A DNA stretch of 64,000 nucleotides from Mycolicibacterium helvum (lineage in GTDB: Bacteria > Actinomycetota > Actinomycetes > Mycobacteriales > Mycobacteriaceae), in NCBI RefSeq assembly GCF_010731895.1, contig NZ_AP022596.1, positions 1,736,001-1,800,000 of the forward strand. Reading direction: 5' to 3'. This document shows, piece after piece, positions 10,143 through 20,597 of the stretch (the first letter of the stretch is position 1; each line of letters starts with the position of its first letter). Below the pieces are notes generated by a model, which did not search any database, was not told the DNA's origin, and saw nothing but the letters and a program-made list of their open reading frames with translations. The position numbers were made by a program, and so were the translations under genes.

Positions 10143-11341
10143 GAATGCTCGAGCCGCGCCAGCGCGGCGAACAGCTCCTGCAGCCCACTCAGTGAGTGCG
10201 CAGGCAGGAACACGTCGCAATACGGAAGCGCGGCAGCCATCGAGCCGGCCAGCGGCTGAAAACCAGGCGCCGCCGCGCGCGGGTTCAGCCAAACCAGATG
10301 GGCGGCCCGGCGTTTGAGCCGGGCCAAGGCGCGCTCGAGGATCTCGGGCGGGTCGCTGTCCCAGCCGTCTGAGGCGATCATCACCACCGCACCGCGCAGC
10401 ACGGCGCCATGCGGGGGCGCCAGTAGTTCGCCGATCGAGGCCCCCAGGTGGGTACCGCCGTAGCGGTCGGACACCTTGGCGTTGGCTTTGGCCAGCGCGA
10501 TCTCCGGCGAGCGGTGCGCCATGACCGCGGTCAACCGCGTCAACGTGGTCGAGAACGCGAACACTTCGGGATGAAAACCCGCCTGACGCAAGGCCGCAGC
10601 CCGCATCAGGTGCAGATAGATCGCCGCATACGGCTGCATCGACCGGCTGACGTCGCATACCAGCACCAGTCGGCGCCGCCGTCGTCGAGGCCGGGTCCGG
10701 GCCAGCACCACCGGTTCCCACCCGGTCTTCCGGGCGACTCGCATGGTGGCGCGCAGGTCGATCCGCTTGCCGTGCCGATTGGTTTCGGTGCGCAGCGTGC
10801 GCCGCGTCGGCCAGAACGCGACTGCTTGCTCCAGCCAGGTGCCGATCAGGCGCAGGTCGGCGTCGTCGAATTCCTCAAAGGGTTGCTCGGCGCGCACCAC
10901 GATCCGGCTGGGTAGCACGTCGGGAATCCCGGCCGCATCGCCGCTTGTGTCGGCGGTGCGTAGCGACGGCGGACGGGTGGCCCAGGGCAACCCGCCGGCC
11001 GGTGGGCCGGTGCCATCGCGATGCCCGGCCGCAGGAATCGGGCCGGCCGCCACGCCACGCTGGGCGCGCAGCGTGATCGGATCGACCGGCAGGACGGCGT
11101 CGGCGAACACCGCCTCGAATACGGCATCGAAGGCCGGCAGGTCATCGACGCGGTTCACCAGGGCCAGGCGTGCCGCCCAGTACAGCTGGATTCGCGACGT
11201 CGGCACCAGCTCGCGCATCGCGGCGACGAACGCCGCAGGCCCACTGGCCGCAACCACCACACCACCGGCGCGCAGGCGGGCGACCAGGGCGGCCGCGAAT
11301 GCGGCCAGGTCGACACCGCGCAGCAGCGCCGGCGAGGTCAC
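10139..11341 (-). CDS. coxE: VWA-domain protein of the CO dehydrogenase cluster (CoxE)
   Basis: 400 residues. The C-terminal half is a von Willebrand A domain with a MIDAS metal site: Asp230-x-Ser-x-Ser in VCDVSRSM, a Thr in YGGTHLG, and Asp in ASDGWDSD. The N-terminal half is helical. CoxE works with the MoxR-type ATPase CoxD to insert sulfur and copper into the CO dehydrogenase active site. It is the last gene of the cox operon and overlaps coxG by ATGA. It corresponds to Rv0368c. An Arg-rich run (RPRRRRRR) precedes the VWA domain. Confidence 0.9.
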   Translation of the reverse strand: MTSPALLRGVDLAAFAAALVARLRAGGVVVAASGPAAFVAAMRELVPTSRIQLYWAARLALVNRVDDLPAFDAVFEAVFADAVLPVDPITLRAQRGVAAGPIPAAGHRDGTGPPAGGLPWATRPPSLRTADTSGDAAGIPDVLPSRIVVRAEQPFEEFDDADLRLIGTWLEQAVAFWPTRRTLRTETNRHGKRIDLRATMRVARKTGWEPVVLARTRPRRRRRRLVLVCDVSRSMQPYAAIYLHLMRAAALRQAGFHPEVFAFSTTLTRLTAVMAHRSPEIALAKANAKVSDRYGGTHLGASIGELLAPPHGAVLRGAVVMIASDGWDSDPPEILERALARLKRRAAHLVWLNPRAAAPGFQPLAGSMAAALPYCDVFLPAHSLSGLQELFAALARLEHS

Positions 11342-12015
11342 TCGGTGCGCCGCCGGCGCACGAGCGCAATGAGGATCAACAGCACCAGGGCGGCCAGACC
11401 CGCCGCGGCATACTTCGAGACCGCGGTGCCGCCAGCCAGCTGCAGCAGGTCGATCGGCTCCGGCTCGGGTGCGGGGGCGGGTCGGGCTGCCGCGGTGGCA
11501 GCCGGCGCGCCGAGGGCGTCGGCCCCCGGTGTCGCCGGGGTGGCCACGACGCCCGCCGCAACGGGCTCGTTGCCCGCGGCCAGCTTGGCCTCCAGCGCGT
11601 CGACGAACTGTCCGAGGAGCTTCTCGGAGACCTGCTGCAGCATGCTGCTGCCGAACTGGGCGAGCTTGCCGACGATCTTCAGATCGGTTTCGACGGTGAC
11701 GCGCGTCTGATCGCCGGCTTCGTGCAGCTGCAGGGTGACGACGGCGGCGGCGTTACCCGTGCCCCGCGCTTCCTTGCCCCGACCGTCGACGACGGCCCGG
11801 TGGATTGCCTCGTCGCGCTCCACGAAGTGCGCCTTACCGGCGAACTCACTGTTCACCGGGCCCACCTTGATTTTGACCTTGCCCAGGAAATCGTCGCCTT
11901 CCTGACCGGTCAGCTGCGCACCGGGCATCAGCGGGACCACCTGTTCCATATCGGTGAGGACTGCCCAGGCCTGCGCGATCGGGACGCTGACGGTGAACTC
12001 GTTGTCGATCTTCAT
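11338..12015 (-). CDS. coxG: CoxG-family SRPBCC protein with C-terminal membrane anchor
   Basis: 225 residues. Residues 1-150 form an SRPBCC/START-like domain of the CO dehydrogenase subunit G family (start MKIDNEFTVSVPIAQAWAVL, then VVPLMPGAQL). A Pro/Ala-rich linker follows, then one membrane helix (about residues 198-218) ending in RRRR. CoxG is thought to recruit CO dehydrogenase to the cytoplasmic membrane, and in mycobacteria to help deliver quinone to it. The membrane anchor fits that. ATG 12015 has a GAGGAAGAG ribosome site; the open frame upstream overlaps coxD and is rejected. It overlaps coxE by four bases. Confidence 0.9.
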   Translation of the reverse strand: MKIDNEFTVSVPIAQAWAVLTDMEQVVPLMPGAQLTGQEGDDFLGKVKIKVGPVNSEFAGKAHFVERDEAIHRAVVDGRGKEARGTGNAAAVVTLQLHEAGDQTRVTVETDLKIVGKLAQFGSSMLQQVSEKLLGQFVDALEAKLAAGNEPVAAGVVATPATPGADALGAPAATAAARPAPAPEPEPIDLLQLAGGTAVSKYAAAGLAALVLLILIALVRRRRTE

Positions 12016-12025
12016 GGGCTCTTCC

Positions 12026-12907
12026 TCATCCAGTGGCCAGTTCAGTGCGGTACTCCGTGAACGCATCGCGCACGGCTGCGCTGTCGTCTGGGGTTTTGGC
12101 CAGTGCACTCAAGCCTGCCAGTGCAGTCGGGTCGACCAGATCACCGACCCCGAGTGTGACCAGCGCAGCGACCCAGTCGATGGTCTCGGCGACCCCGGGC
12201 GGTTTGTCCAGATCACGGTCCCTGACCCGGCCGACGAACTGGGTGGCGTGCTCGATCAGTGGCGCCGTCGCACCGGGCACGCTGCGCCGCACGATCGCCG
12301 CCGCGCGGATCGGTTCCGGGTAATCGATCCAGTGGTAGAGGCAGCGCCTGCGCAGCGCGTCATGCAGATCGCGGCTGCGGTTGGAGGTCAGGACCGTCAC
12401 CGGCGGACGCTGCGCGACGAAGGTGCCGAGCTCGGGCACCGTCACCGCCGATTCGCCGAGGAATTCCAGCAGCAGTGCCTCGAATTCGTCATCCGCACGG
12501 TCGATCTCGTCGATGAGCAGAACCGGAGGCACGGGTCCGCGATGACGCACACAGGCCAGGATCGGCCGATCCACCAAGTAGGTCTCGCTGTAGAGGTCGG
12601 ACTCGTCGATCGCTGCCGCGCGGGATTCGGCGAGCTTGATGGCCAACAGTTGTCGCTGATAGTTCCAGTCATAGAGCGCTTCGGAAGCGGTTAGCCCCTC
12701 GTAGCATTGCAACCGGATGAGCGGTGTATCGAGCACCGCGGCAAGGGTTTTCGCGGCCGTCGTCTTTCCGACGCCCGGCTCTCCTTCGAGCAGCAGCGGT
12801 CGATTCAGCGCTGCTGCCAGATAGAACGCCGAGGCCGTACCCTCGTCGAGCAGATACCCGCATTCGTCGAACCGGCCGATAACGTCGTCGACGCTGGTGA
12901 ATGTCAC
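12026..12907 (-). CDS. coxD: MoxR-type AAA+ ATPase (CoxD)
   Basis: 293 residues. Walker A GEPGVGKT is at 42-49 and Walker B is LLIDEIDRAD, followed by a sensor segment VLTSNRSRDLHDALRRR. MoxR-group ATPases partner VWA proteins. CoxD remodels apo-CO dehydrogenase so that the [CuSMoO2] centre can be completed. The start overlaps the upstream XdhC-YHS gene by ATGA, so the two are translationally coupled. Confidence 0.93.
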   Translation of the reverse strand: MTFTSVDDVIGRFDECGYLLDEGTASAFYLAAALNRPLLLEGEPGVGKTTAAKTLAAVLDTPLIRLQCYEGLTASEALYDWNYQRQLLAIKLAESRAAAIDESDLYSETYLVDRPILACVRHRGPVPPVLLIDEIDRADDEFEALLLEFLGESAVTVPELGTFVAQRPPVTVLTSNRSRDLHDALRRRCLYHWIDYPEPIRAAAIVRRSVPGATAPLIEHATQFVGRVRDRDLDKPPGVAETIDWVAALVTLGVGDLVDPTALAGLSALAKTPDDSAAVRDAFTEYRTELATG

Positions 12908-13782
12908 GCCTGCGCCGCCACGAATTCGCTTCGGCAGCCCGGGCAGCAGAACCAGTGGACCTTTTCGCCGGTCCGGACATGTGGGGTGGCGGCACCGATC
13001 ACGACCGTCATCCCACAGACCGGATCCACCGCGGTCGCGGGTACGTCGTCCGGACGCGGGGCGACCGGCAGTCCGTCCCTGCGGATTCCGGCGATCACCT
13101 CCGCGGCGATCGACACGGCGATCTCGGCCGGTGTCTTGGCTCCGATCGGCAATCCCACCGGGGTGTGCACCCGCGCCCGATCGGACTCGTCGAGGTCCAG
13201 CACGTCGAGCACCGACGCCCCGCGAACGCGGCTGGCGACCAAGCCGATATACCCGGCCCCGGCATCCAGCGCGGCACGGATGGTCTCAGCTTCAGCCCCG
13301 CCATGGGTGGCGATCACCACGGCGGTGGCGCCGTCGAAATCTTTGGTGTCGTGGTCGCGGCGGACCTCGTAGCCCAGGACATCGCACACCTGCGCCAGGT
13401 TCTCGGCGATCGGTGTGCTGCCACAGATCCGGACCAGCGGAGCCGGAAACTGAGGAGTCAGAAAGATTTCCAGCGCCCCGCCGGACAGGCACGGGTTGAC
13501 CACCACACAGGCACCGGGAGCGTCAGGAAAGTGAACATCGCCGTCGGGCAGCACCCGTAGCAGCACGCTCTCCCCGGCCTGCAGCGCGCCGAGCGCGGCC
13601 TTACGTACCGAGTTCTGGGCACACTCCCCGCCGACGAATCCTTCGATCGAGCCATCGGAGAGCAGGATCGCCTCATCACCCGCGCGCGCCGATGTCGGCG
13701 GTTGGGCGCGCACCACCGTGGCGTGAACGAACGGTTTACGTTCGTACAGCAGCTGTTTGGCACGTTCGGCGATGGTGGTCAT
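12904..13782 (-). CDS. XdhC-family maturation protein fused to a YHS-like metal-binding tail
   Basis: 292 residues. Residues 1-240 are XdhC/CoxI-like: GFVGGECAQNSV holds the conserved Cys, and a Rossmann-type part follows, ending in the family's GLPIGAKTPAEIAVSIAAEV. XdhC proteins bind molybdenum cofactor and sulfurate it for molybdo-hydroxylases. The last 45 residues are a separate YHS-like module: DPVCGM at 253-258 and FCCPGC at 278-283, a Cys-rich metal or copper-handling motif. In CO dehydrogenase the active site needs copper, so copper delivery is an attractive but unproven role. It is one base from the coxL stop. Confidence 0.88.
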   Translation of the reverse strand: MTTIAERAKQLLYERKPFVHATVVRAQPPTSARAGDEAILLSDGSIEGFVGGECAQNSVRKAALGALQAGESVLLRVLPDGDVHFPDAPGACVVVNPCLSGGALEIFLTPQFPAPLVRICGSTPIAENLAQVCDVLGYEVRRDHDTKDFDGATAVVIATHGGAEAETIRAALDAGAGYIGLVASRVRGASVLDVLDLDESDRARVHTPVGLPIGAKTPAEIAVSIAAEVIAGIRRDGLPVAPRPDDVPATAVDPVCGMTVVIGAATPHVRTGEKVHWFCCPGCRSEFVAAQA

Positions 13783-13783
13783 C

Positions 13784-16170
<2,387 letters not shown>

Positions 16171-16174
<4 letters not shown>

Positions 16175-16647
16175 GCTTCCACTTCCTGGTTCGCATGCTC
16201 GGCAGCCCATTGGATCGAGCGGACGATCGTGGTGTAGCCGGTGCACCGGCAGATCTGCCCCGAAATGGCTTCGCGGATCTCGTCTTCGGTCGGATCGGGG
16301 TTGCGGTCCAGCAGGGCTCGGGCGGTGATCATCATGCCCGGGGTGCAGAACCCGCACTGCAGGCCGTGGCACTGCATGAAGCCTTCCTGCACGGGGTCGA
16401 GCGTGGCGCCATCAGCCAGCCCCTCGACCGTGCGGACGTCGTGGCCAGAGGCCATCGCGGCCAGCATCGTGCACGACTTCACCGGTTCACCGTCGACAGC
16501 GACAACACAGGTGCCGCAGTTGGATGTGTCGCAGCCCCAATGGGTTCCAGTGAGACGCAGTTGGTCGCGGAGGAAGTGCACCAGCAGCATCCGGGGTTCG
16601 ATCTCGCCGTTGACCTGCTCGCCGTTGACGCTCATCGTGACATGCAT
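16171..16647 (-). CDS. coxS: CO dehydrogenase small (iron-sulfur) subunit
   Basis: 158 residues with two [2Fe-2S] clusters. The plant-type N-terminal cluster uses Cys39, Cys44, Cys47 and Cys59. The C-terminal four-helix cluster uses Cys98, Cys101, Cys133 and Cys135 (QCGFCTPGM and ICRCTGY). It relays electrons from the molybdenum centre of CoxL to the FAD in CoxM. It lies three bases after coxM and overlaps coxL by four bases, so subunit stoichiometry is probably kept by translational coupling. Confidence 0.97.
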
Positions 16648-16650
16648 CGG

Positions 16651-17550
16651 TCAGTTCCTCCTTTGTCCACGGGAGCCGGCCTCTGCGCGGACTCGTGCAA
16701 CCGCCGTGCGCAAGGTCCGGATGGTCAGCTCGGAGGCCAGGTGCCGCTTGTAGTCCGCGGTGCCGCGTTGATCGGTGGCGGGCTCACAGGCCTGGGCGGC
16801 CAACCGGCCGGCTTCGGCGAATGTCTCCTCGCTCGGCGACGCCCCGATCAGCGCCGCGCGCACGGCGGCGAGGCCATCGGCTACGGCATTGACTGCCGTC
16901 AAGCCGACCCGGGCGGCGACGATCTGGTCGCCGTCAAGCGTCACGGCGGCACCGGCCGCGGTCACCGCCCAGTCCCCCACCCGGCGTTCAACCTTGGCGT
17001 AGGCGCTGGAAGTGTTGTGGCGCAGCGGTATCCGCACCTCGGTGAGGATCTCGTTGTGCGCCAGCGCAGTTTCGTACGGCCCGAGAATGAAATCGTCGAT
17101 GCCGATCTCGCGCTGGCCGGACGGGCCGCGGGCCACGATCACCGCGTCGAGGATCTCGCACACGGTGGACAGGTCCTCGGCGGGATCGGCCTGGCACAGC
17201 GATCCGCCGACGGTGCCGCGGTTGCGCACCACCGGATCGGCGATGACCCGTTCGGCGTCGGCGAAGATCGGGCAGACCTCGTGCAACGGGGCGGACTCCA
17301 GGACCTCGCGGTGCCGGGTCATCGCACCCAGCCGAGCCAGGGTCGGCTCGACAGCGAGATAGCCAAGCTCACCGGCCAGGTCGTTGATATCGATCAGGTA
17401 CTCGGGGTTGGCGATGCGCAGTTTCATCATCGGCAGCAGGCTGTGGCCGCCGGCGACGACGAACGCGCCCTCCCCCAGTCGGTCCAGCAGCCCGACTGCG
17501 TGGTCGACGCTGGTGGCGCGTTCGTACTCGAAGGGACCAGGAACTTGCAT
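16651..17550 (-). CDS. coxM: CO dehydrogenase medium (FAD) subunit
   Basis: 299 residues, typical for the family. FAD-binding motifs are AGGHSLLPMMKLR near residue 33 and TVGGSLCQADPAEDL near residue 112, both standard for the medium subunit of xanthine-oxidase-type enzymes. It takes electrons from CoxS and passes them to quinone at the membrane. The order coxM-coxS-coxL is the canonical one. The gene follows the XdhC gene by 59 bases on the same strand. Confidence 0.96.
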   Translation of the reverse strand: MQVPGPFEYERATSVDHAVGLLDRLGEGAFVVAGGHSLLPMMKLRIANPEYLIDINDLAGELGYLAVEPTLARLGAMTRHREVLESAPLHEVCPIFADAERVIADPVVRNRGTVGGSLCQADPAEDLSTVCEILDAVIVARGPSGQREIGIDDFILGPYETALAHNEILTEVRIPLRHNTSSAYAKVERRVGDWAVTAAGAAVTLDGDQIVAARVGLTAVNAVADGLAAVRAALIGASPSEETFAEAGRLAAQACEPATDQRGTADYKRHLASELTIRTLRTAVARVRAEAGSRGQRRN

Positions 17551-17609
17551 GTGACCGACCTCACGTCCGCCGAAGAGGACCCCAGTGTCGGCCTGCTATT
17601 TCAGGACCG

Positions 17610-18779
17610 TCAATAGCGACTTAAGTGATCGCTTAACTCCCCTGACAGTGGAGGGCTAACGTCGTCGTCGTGGTGAATCCGTCCGTCGAGAGCCGACAGG
17701 GGAAGTCCCCCGCCGCCCCAGCGGCGGGCGATGATCTCGGCGGCAATCGAGACCGCCGTCTCCTCCGGGGTGCGGGCTCCCAGGTCCAGCCCGACCGGGC
17801 TGGCGAGTTTGCTCAGCTCGGCATCGGTGAGCCCCGCCTCGCGCAGCCGTGCCAGCCGATCATCGTGGGTGCGCCGCGATCCCATCGCGCCGATGTAGCC
17901 GAGGTCCAGCCGCAGCGCCACCTCCAGCAGCGGAACGTCGAACTTGGCGTCGTGGGTGAGCACACAGACGACCGTGCGGGCGTCGATGGCCCCGGCCGCG
18001 GCCTGCGCGGCCAGGTAGCGGTGCGGCCAGTCGACCACGACCTCGTCGGCCGTAGGGAACCGGGCCGGGGTGGCGAACACGCCGCGAGCGTCGCACACGG
18101 TGACGCGATAACCCAGGAACGAGCCTTGCTGGGCGACCGCGGCCGCGAAGTCGATAGCCCCGAAGACCAGCATCCGCGGGCGCGGCGCGTGGCTGGCGAC
18201 GAACACCTCCATGCCCTCGCCGCGGCGTTGCCCGTCTGGGCCGTAGGTCAGCACCTCACTACGGCCGGCTGCCAACAGACCGCGGGCGTCGTCGGTCACC
18301 GCGGCGTCGGCGCGGGCCGATCCCAGCGCACCTTCGACCAGGTCTGGTCCGAGGACCAGCCGGCGCCCCAGCCAATCCGGGTCGGGATGGGTGACTACGG
18401 TGGCGATCGCCACCGGCCGGTGCCCGGCGATGGCGTCAATGACCTGGTCCAGGTGCGGAAAGCTGCGCTGCGAGACCGGCTCGATGAAGATGTCGAGGAT
18501 CCCGCCGCAGGTGAGCCCGACGGCAAACGCGTCATCGTCGCTGACCCCATAGCGCTCGAGGCGGGGCATACCGGTGGCGACGACGTCGGCGGCCGACTCG
18601 TAGACCGCGCCCTCCACACAGCCGCCCGACACGGAGCCTGCGACCGACCCATCCGGTGCGACGACCATGGCCGCGCCCGGCTGGCGCGGAGCCGACCGGA
18701 AGGTGCGCACCACGGTGCCCAGTCCGGCGGTTTCACCGGTTCGCCAGATCGCGGCCAGTTCCGCGAGAACGTCCTGCAC
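17610..18779 (-). CDS. XdhC/CoxI-family molybdenum-enzyme maturation protein
   Basis: 389 residues. N-terminal XdhC domain with GSVSGGCVEGAVYE (conserved Cys), then a Rossmann domain with LVFGAIDFA and the C-terminal MGSRRTHDDRLARLREAGL and LGARTPEETAVSIAAEI blocks. It is a second, full-length XdhC-type factor, without the YHS tail of the one at 12904. It is the first gene of the cox operon and corresponds to Rv0376c. GTG 18779 has a TACTTT -10 that ends eight bases before it and no ribosome site, so a leaderless start is likely. It is divergent from the LysR gene only 23 bases away. Confidence 0.9.
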   Translation of the reverse strand: MQDVLAELAAIWRTGETAGLGTVVRTFRSAPRQPGAAMVVAPDGSVAGSVSGGCVEGAVYESAADVVATGMPRLERYGVSDDDAFAVGLTCGGILDIFIEPVSQRSFPHLDQVIDAIAGHRPVAIATVVTHPDPDWLGRRLVLGPDLVEGALGSARADAAVTDDARGLLAAGRSEVLTYGPDGQRRGEGMEVFVASHAPRPRMLVFGAIDFAAAVAQQGSFLGYRVTVCDARGVFATPARFPTADEVVVDWPHRYLAAQAAAGAIDARTVVCVLTHDAKFDVPLLEVALRLDLGYIGAMGSRRTHDDRLARLREAGLTDAELSKLASPVGLDLGARTPEETAVSIAAEIIARRWGGGGLPLSALDGRIHHDDDVSPPLSGELSDHLSRY

Positions 18780-18786
18780 GACTTCA

Positions 18787-18796
18787 AAAGTAGGCT
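18787..18796. promoter_or_regulatory. overlapping divergent -10 elements of the cox operon and its LysR gene
   Basis: On the top strand TAGGCT (18791-18796) ends six bases before the lysR GTG at 18803. On the bottom strand TACTTT (18792-18787) ends seven bases before the cox operon GTG at 18779. The two hexamers share two base pairs, so RNA polymerase cannot open both at once. Both transcripts would be leaderless. Any LysR operator must lie within the genes or overlap this 23-base gap. Confidence 0.5.
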
Positions 18797-18802
18797 GATT
18801 TA

Positions 18803-19759
18803 GTGACGCCGGCGCAACTTCGAGCCTTCTCGGCCGTCGTGCGGTTGGGCTCAGTGCATGCGGCAGCCGCGGAATTGGGCGTCTCCGATGCCGGCATCTC
18901 CATGCATGTGGCGCAGCTGCGCAAGGAGCTCGACGACCCGTTGTTCAGCCGGACGTCGGCCGGACTCGCGTTCACCCCAGGCGGCTTGCGGCTGGCTAGC
19001 CGGGCCATCGAAATACTCGGCCTGCAGCAGCAAACCGCCATCGAGGTGACTGAGGCCGCGCATGGCCGCCGGCTGTTGCGCATCGCCGCGTCGAGCGCGT
19101 TCGCCGAGCACGCCGCGCCGGGGCTCATCGAATTGTTCTCGTCGAGGGCCGACGATCTCTCCGTCGAGCTGAGCGTGCATCCGACGAGCCGGTTCCGCGA
19201 CCTGATCGAGTCCAGGGCGGTGGATATCGCGCTCGGCCCGGCAGCTACCCAGGCCGGTGCCGCCATCACCGTGCGGCCGTTCCTGAAGTACCAGATCATC
19301 ACCGTGGCCTCGGCGGGAAGTCCGCTGGCCACCGGTACTCCCGCTGCTGCGCTGCTGCATGAGCAGCAGTGGATGCTCGGCCCGTCAGCTGGTGGGGTTG
19401 ACGGCGAGATCGCGTCAGTCCTGCGGGCTTTGGCGATACCTGAGGCGAGTCAGCGGATCTTTCAGAGCGATGCCGCCGCGCTGGAGGAGGTCCAGCGGGT
19501 CGGTGGGGTGTCACTCGCGGTCGGCTTCGCCGTCGGCAAGGACCTCTCCGCCGGCCGGCTGGTGCACGTTAAGGGGCCGGGCCTGCAGCTGTCCGGCGAA
19601 TGGTGTGCGTCCACCTTGCCGGTGAGCGCCCGCCAGCCCGCGGTCACCGAACTGTTGAACTTCATCACCACCCCGCGCTGCACCCAAGCCATGATCCGCG
19701 GCACCGGCGTTGGGGTGACGAGGTTTCGCCCCAAAGTCCATGTGACGCTGTGGAGTTGA
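18803..19759 (+). CDS. LysR-family regulator, probably of the cox operon
   Basis: 318 residues. The N-terminal winged helix-turn-helix is clear (LRAFSAVVRLGSVHAAAAEL then ISMHVAQLRKELDDPLFSR). A LysR substrate-binding domain follows with LIELFSSRADDLSVELSVH. It is divergent from the CO dehydrogenase operon, as is Rv0377 in M. tuberculosis, so control of that operon is the natural reading. The GTG start at 18803 is supported by a -10 six bases upstream. The inducer is unknown. Confidence 0.9.
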   Translation: MTPAQLRAFSAVVRLGSVHAAAAELGVSDAGISMHVAQLRKELDDPLFSRTSAGLAFTPGGLRLASRAIEILGLQQQTAIEVTEAAHGRRLLRIAASSAFAEHAAPGLIELFSSRADDLSVELSVHPTSRFRDLIESRAVDIALGPAATQAGAAITVRPFLKYQIITVASAGSPLATGTPAAALLHEQQWMLGPSAGGVDGEIASVLRALAIPEASQRIFQSDAAALEEVQRVGGVSLAVGFAVGKDLSAGRLVHVKGPGLQLSGEWCASTLPVSARQPAVTELLNFITTPRCTQAMIRGTGVGVTRFRPKVHVTLWS

Positions 19760-19765
19760 GCACCG

Positions 19766-20596
19766 CTAGTCCGGAAAATTGACGTCCTTGGTGACGGCTT
19801 CCCACTGGTCGATCGACGCCGACAGCGCAGCGATCTTGTCCCGGACCGCCTTGAGGACGTCGCGGCCGAGCAACAGACGCAACGGCGGCTCGTCGAGGCC
19901 TGCGACCATCAGCACTGCCTCGGCGACCTTGCGTGGATCCCCGGGCAGGTGGTCGGCGAAATCCTTGATCAGGGCTTTGCGGGTACCGACGTTGTCGTCG
20001 TAATCACCAATCGGCGTGGATGATTCCCACATCGACCGTTTGGCCCAATCGGTGCGGAAGGCGCCGGGCTCGATGGCTGTCACCTTGATCCCGAGTGGTT
20101 TGACCTCCTGGGCGAGTGCCTCGGTGAGCGCTTCGAGCGCGAACTTCGTCGACGAGTAGTAGGCGTTGGGCGGGTTGGCCACAAGTCCCGTCATCGACGA
20201 GATGTTGATGATGTGGCCAGACCCACGCTCTCGCATCGACGGCAGCACCGCCTTGATGGTGTCGACGACACCGAAGTAGTTGGTGTCGAACAAGAGTCGG
20301 ACCTTGGCGTCCTCACCCTCTTCCACTGCGGACAGGTACCCGTTGCCGGCGTTGTTCACCAGCACGTCCACCCCGCCGAACGTGGCATCGGCCGCAGCCA
20401 CCGCGTCATTGATCAGATCCTTGTCGGTGACGTCCAGCGCAATGGCCAGCGCACGATCACCGAACTCGTCGGCCAGATCCTGCACCGACTCGATCCGCCG
20501 AGCCGTCACCACCACATTGTTTCCGGATTCCAATGCGGCCCGGGCGATCTCGCGTCCGATACCGGTAGAGCATCCGGTAACCAGCCAGCAACCCAT
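19766..20596 (-). CDS. short-chain dehydrogenase/reductase
   Basis: 276 residues from ATG 20596. The NAD(P)-binding motif TGCSTGIG is at residues 8-15, NNAG follows, and the catalytic Ser and Tyr-x3-Lys are in ISSMTG and YYSSTK. Arg at TARRIESV suggests NADP(H) preference. It is the last gene of a four-gene operon (SnoaL, sulfotransferase, DUF1214-like, SDR), one base after the DUF1214-like stop. A longer frame upstream overlaps that gene and is not used. The substrate is unknown; steroid- or lipid-like alcohols are plausible. Confidence 0.88.
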   Translation of the reverse strand: MGCWLVTGCSTGIGREIARAALESGNNVVVTARRIESVQDLADEFGDRALAIALDVTDKDLINDAVAAADATFGGVDVLVNNAGNGYLSAVEEGEDAKVRLLFDTNYFGVVDTIKAVLPSMRERGSGHIINISSMTGLVANPPNAYYSSTKFALEALTEALAQEVKPLGIKVTAIEPGAFRTDWAKRSMWESSTPIGDYDDNVGTRKALIKDFADHLPGDPRKVAEAVLMVAGLDEPPLRLLLGRDVLKAVRDKIAALSASIDQWEAVTKDVNFPD

Positions 20597-20597
20597 C

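Noticed and set aside
17621..17636. TTAAG-TGATCG-CTTAA palindrome near the start of coxM
   Set aside because: It lies inside the 3' end of the XdhC gene in the middle of an operon; a regulatory role is unlikely without more evidence.
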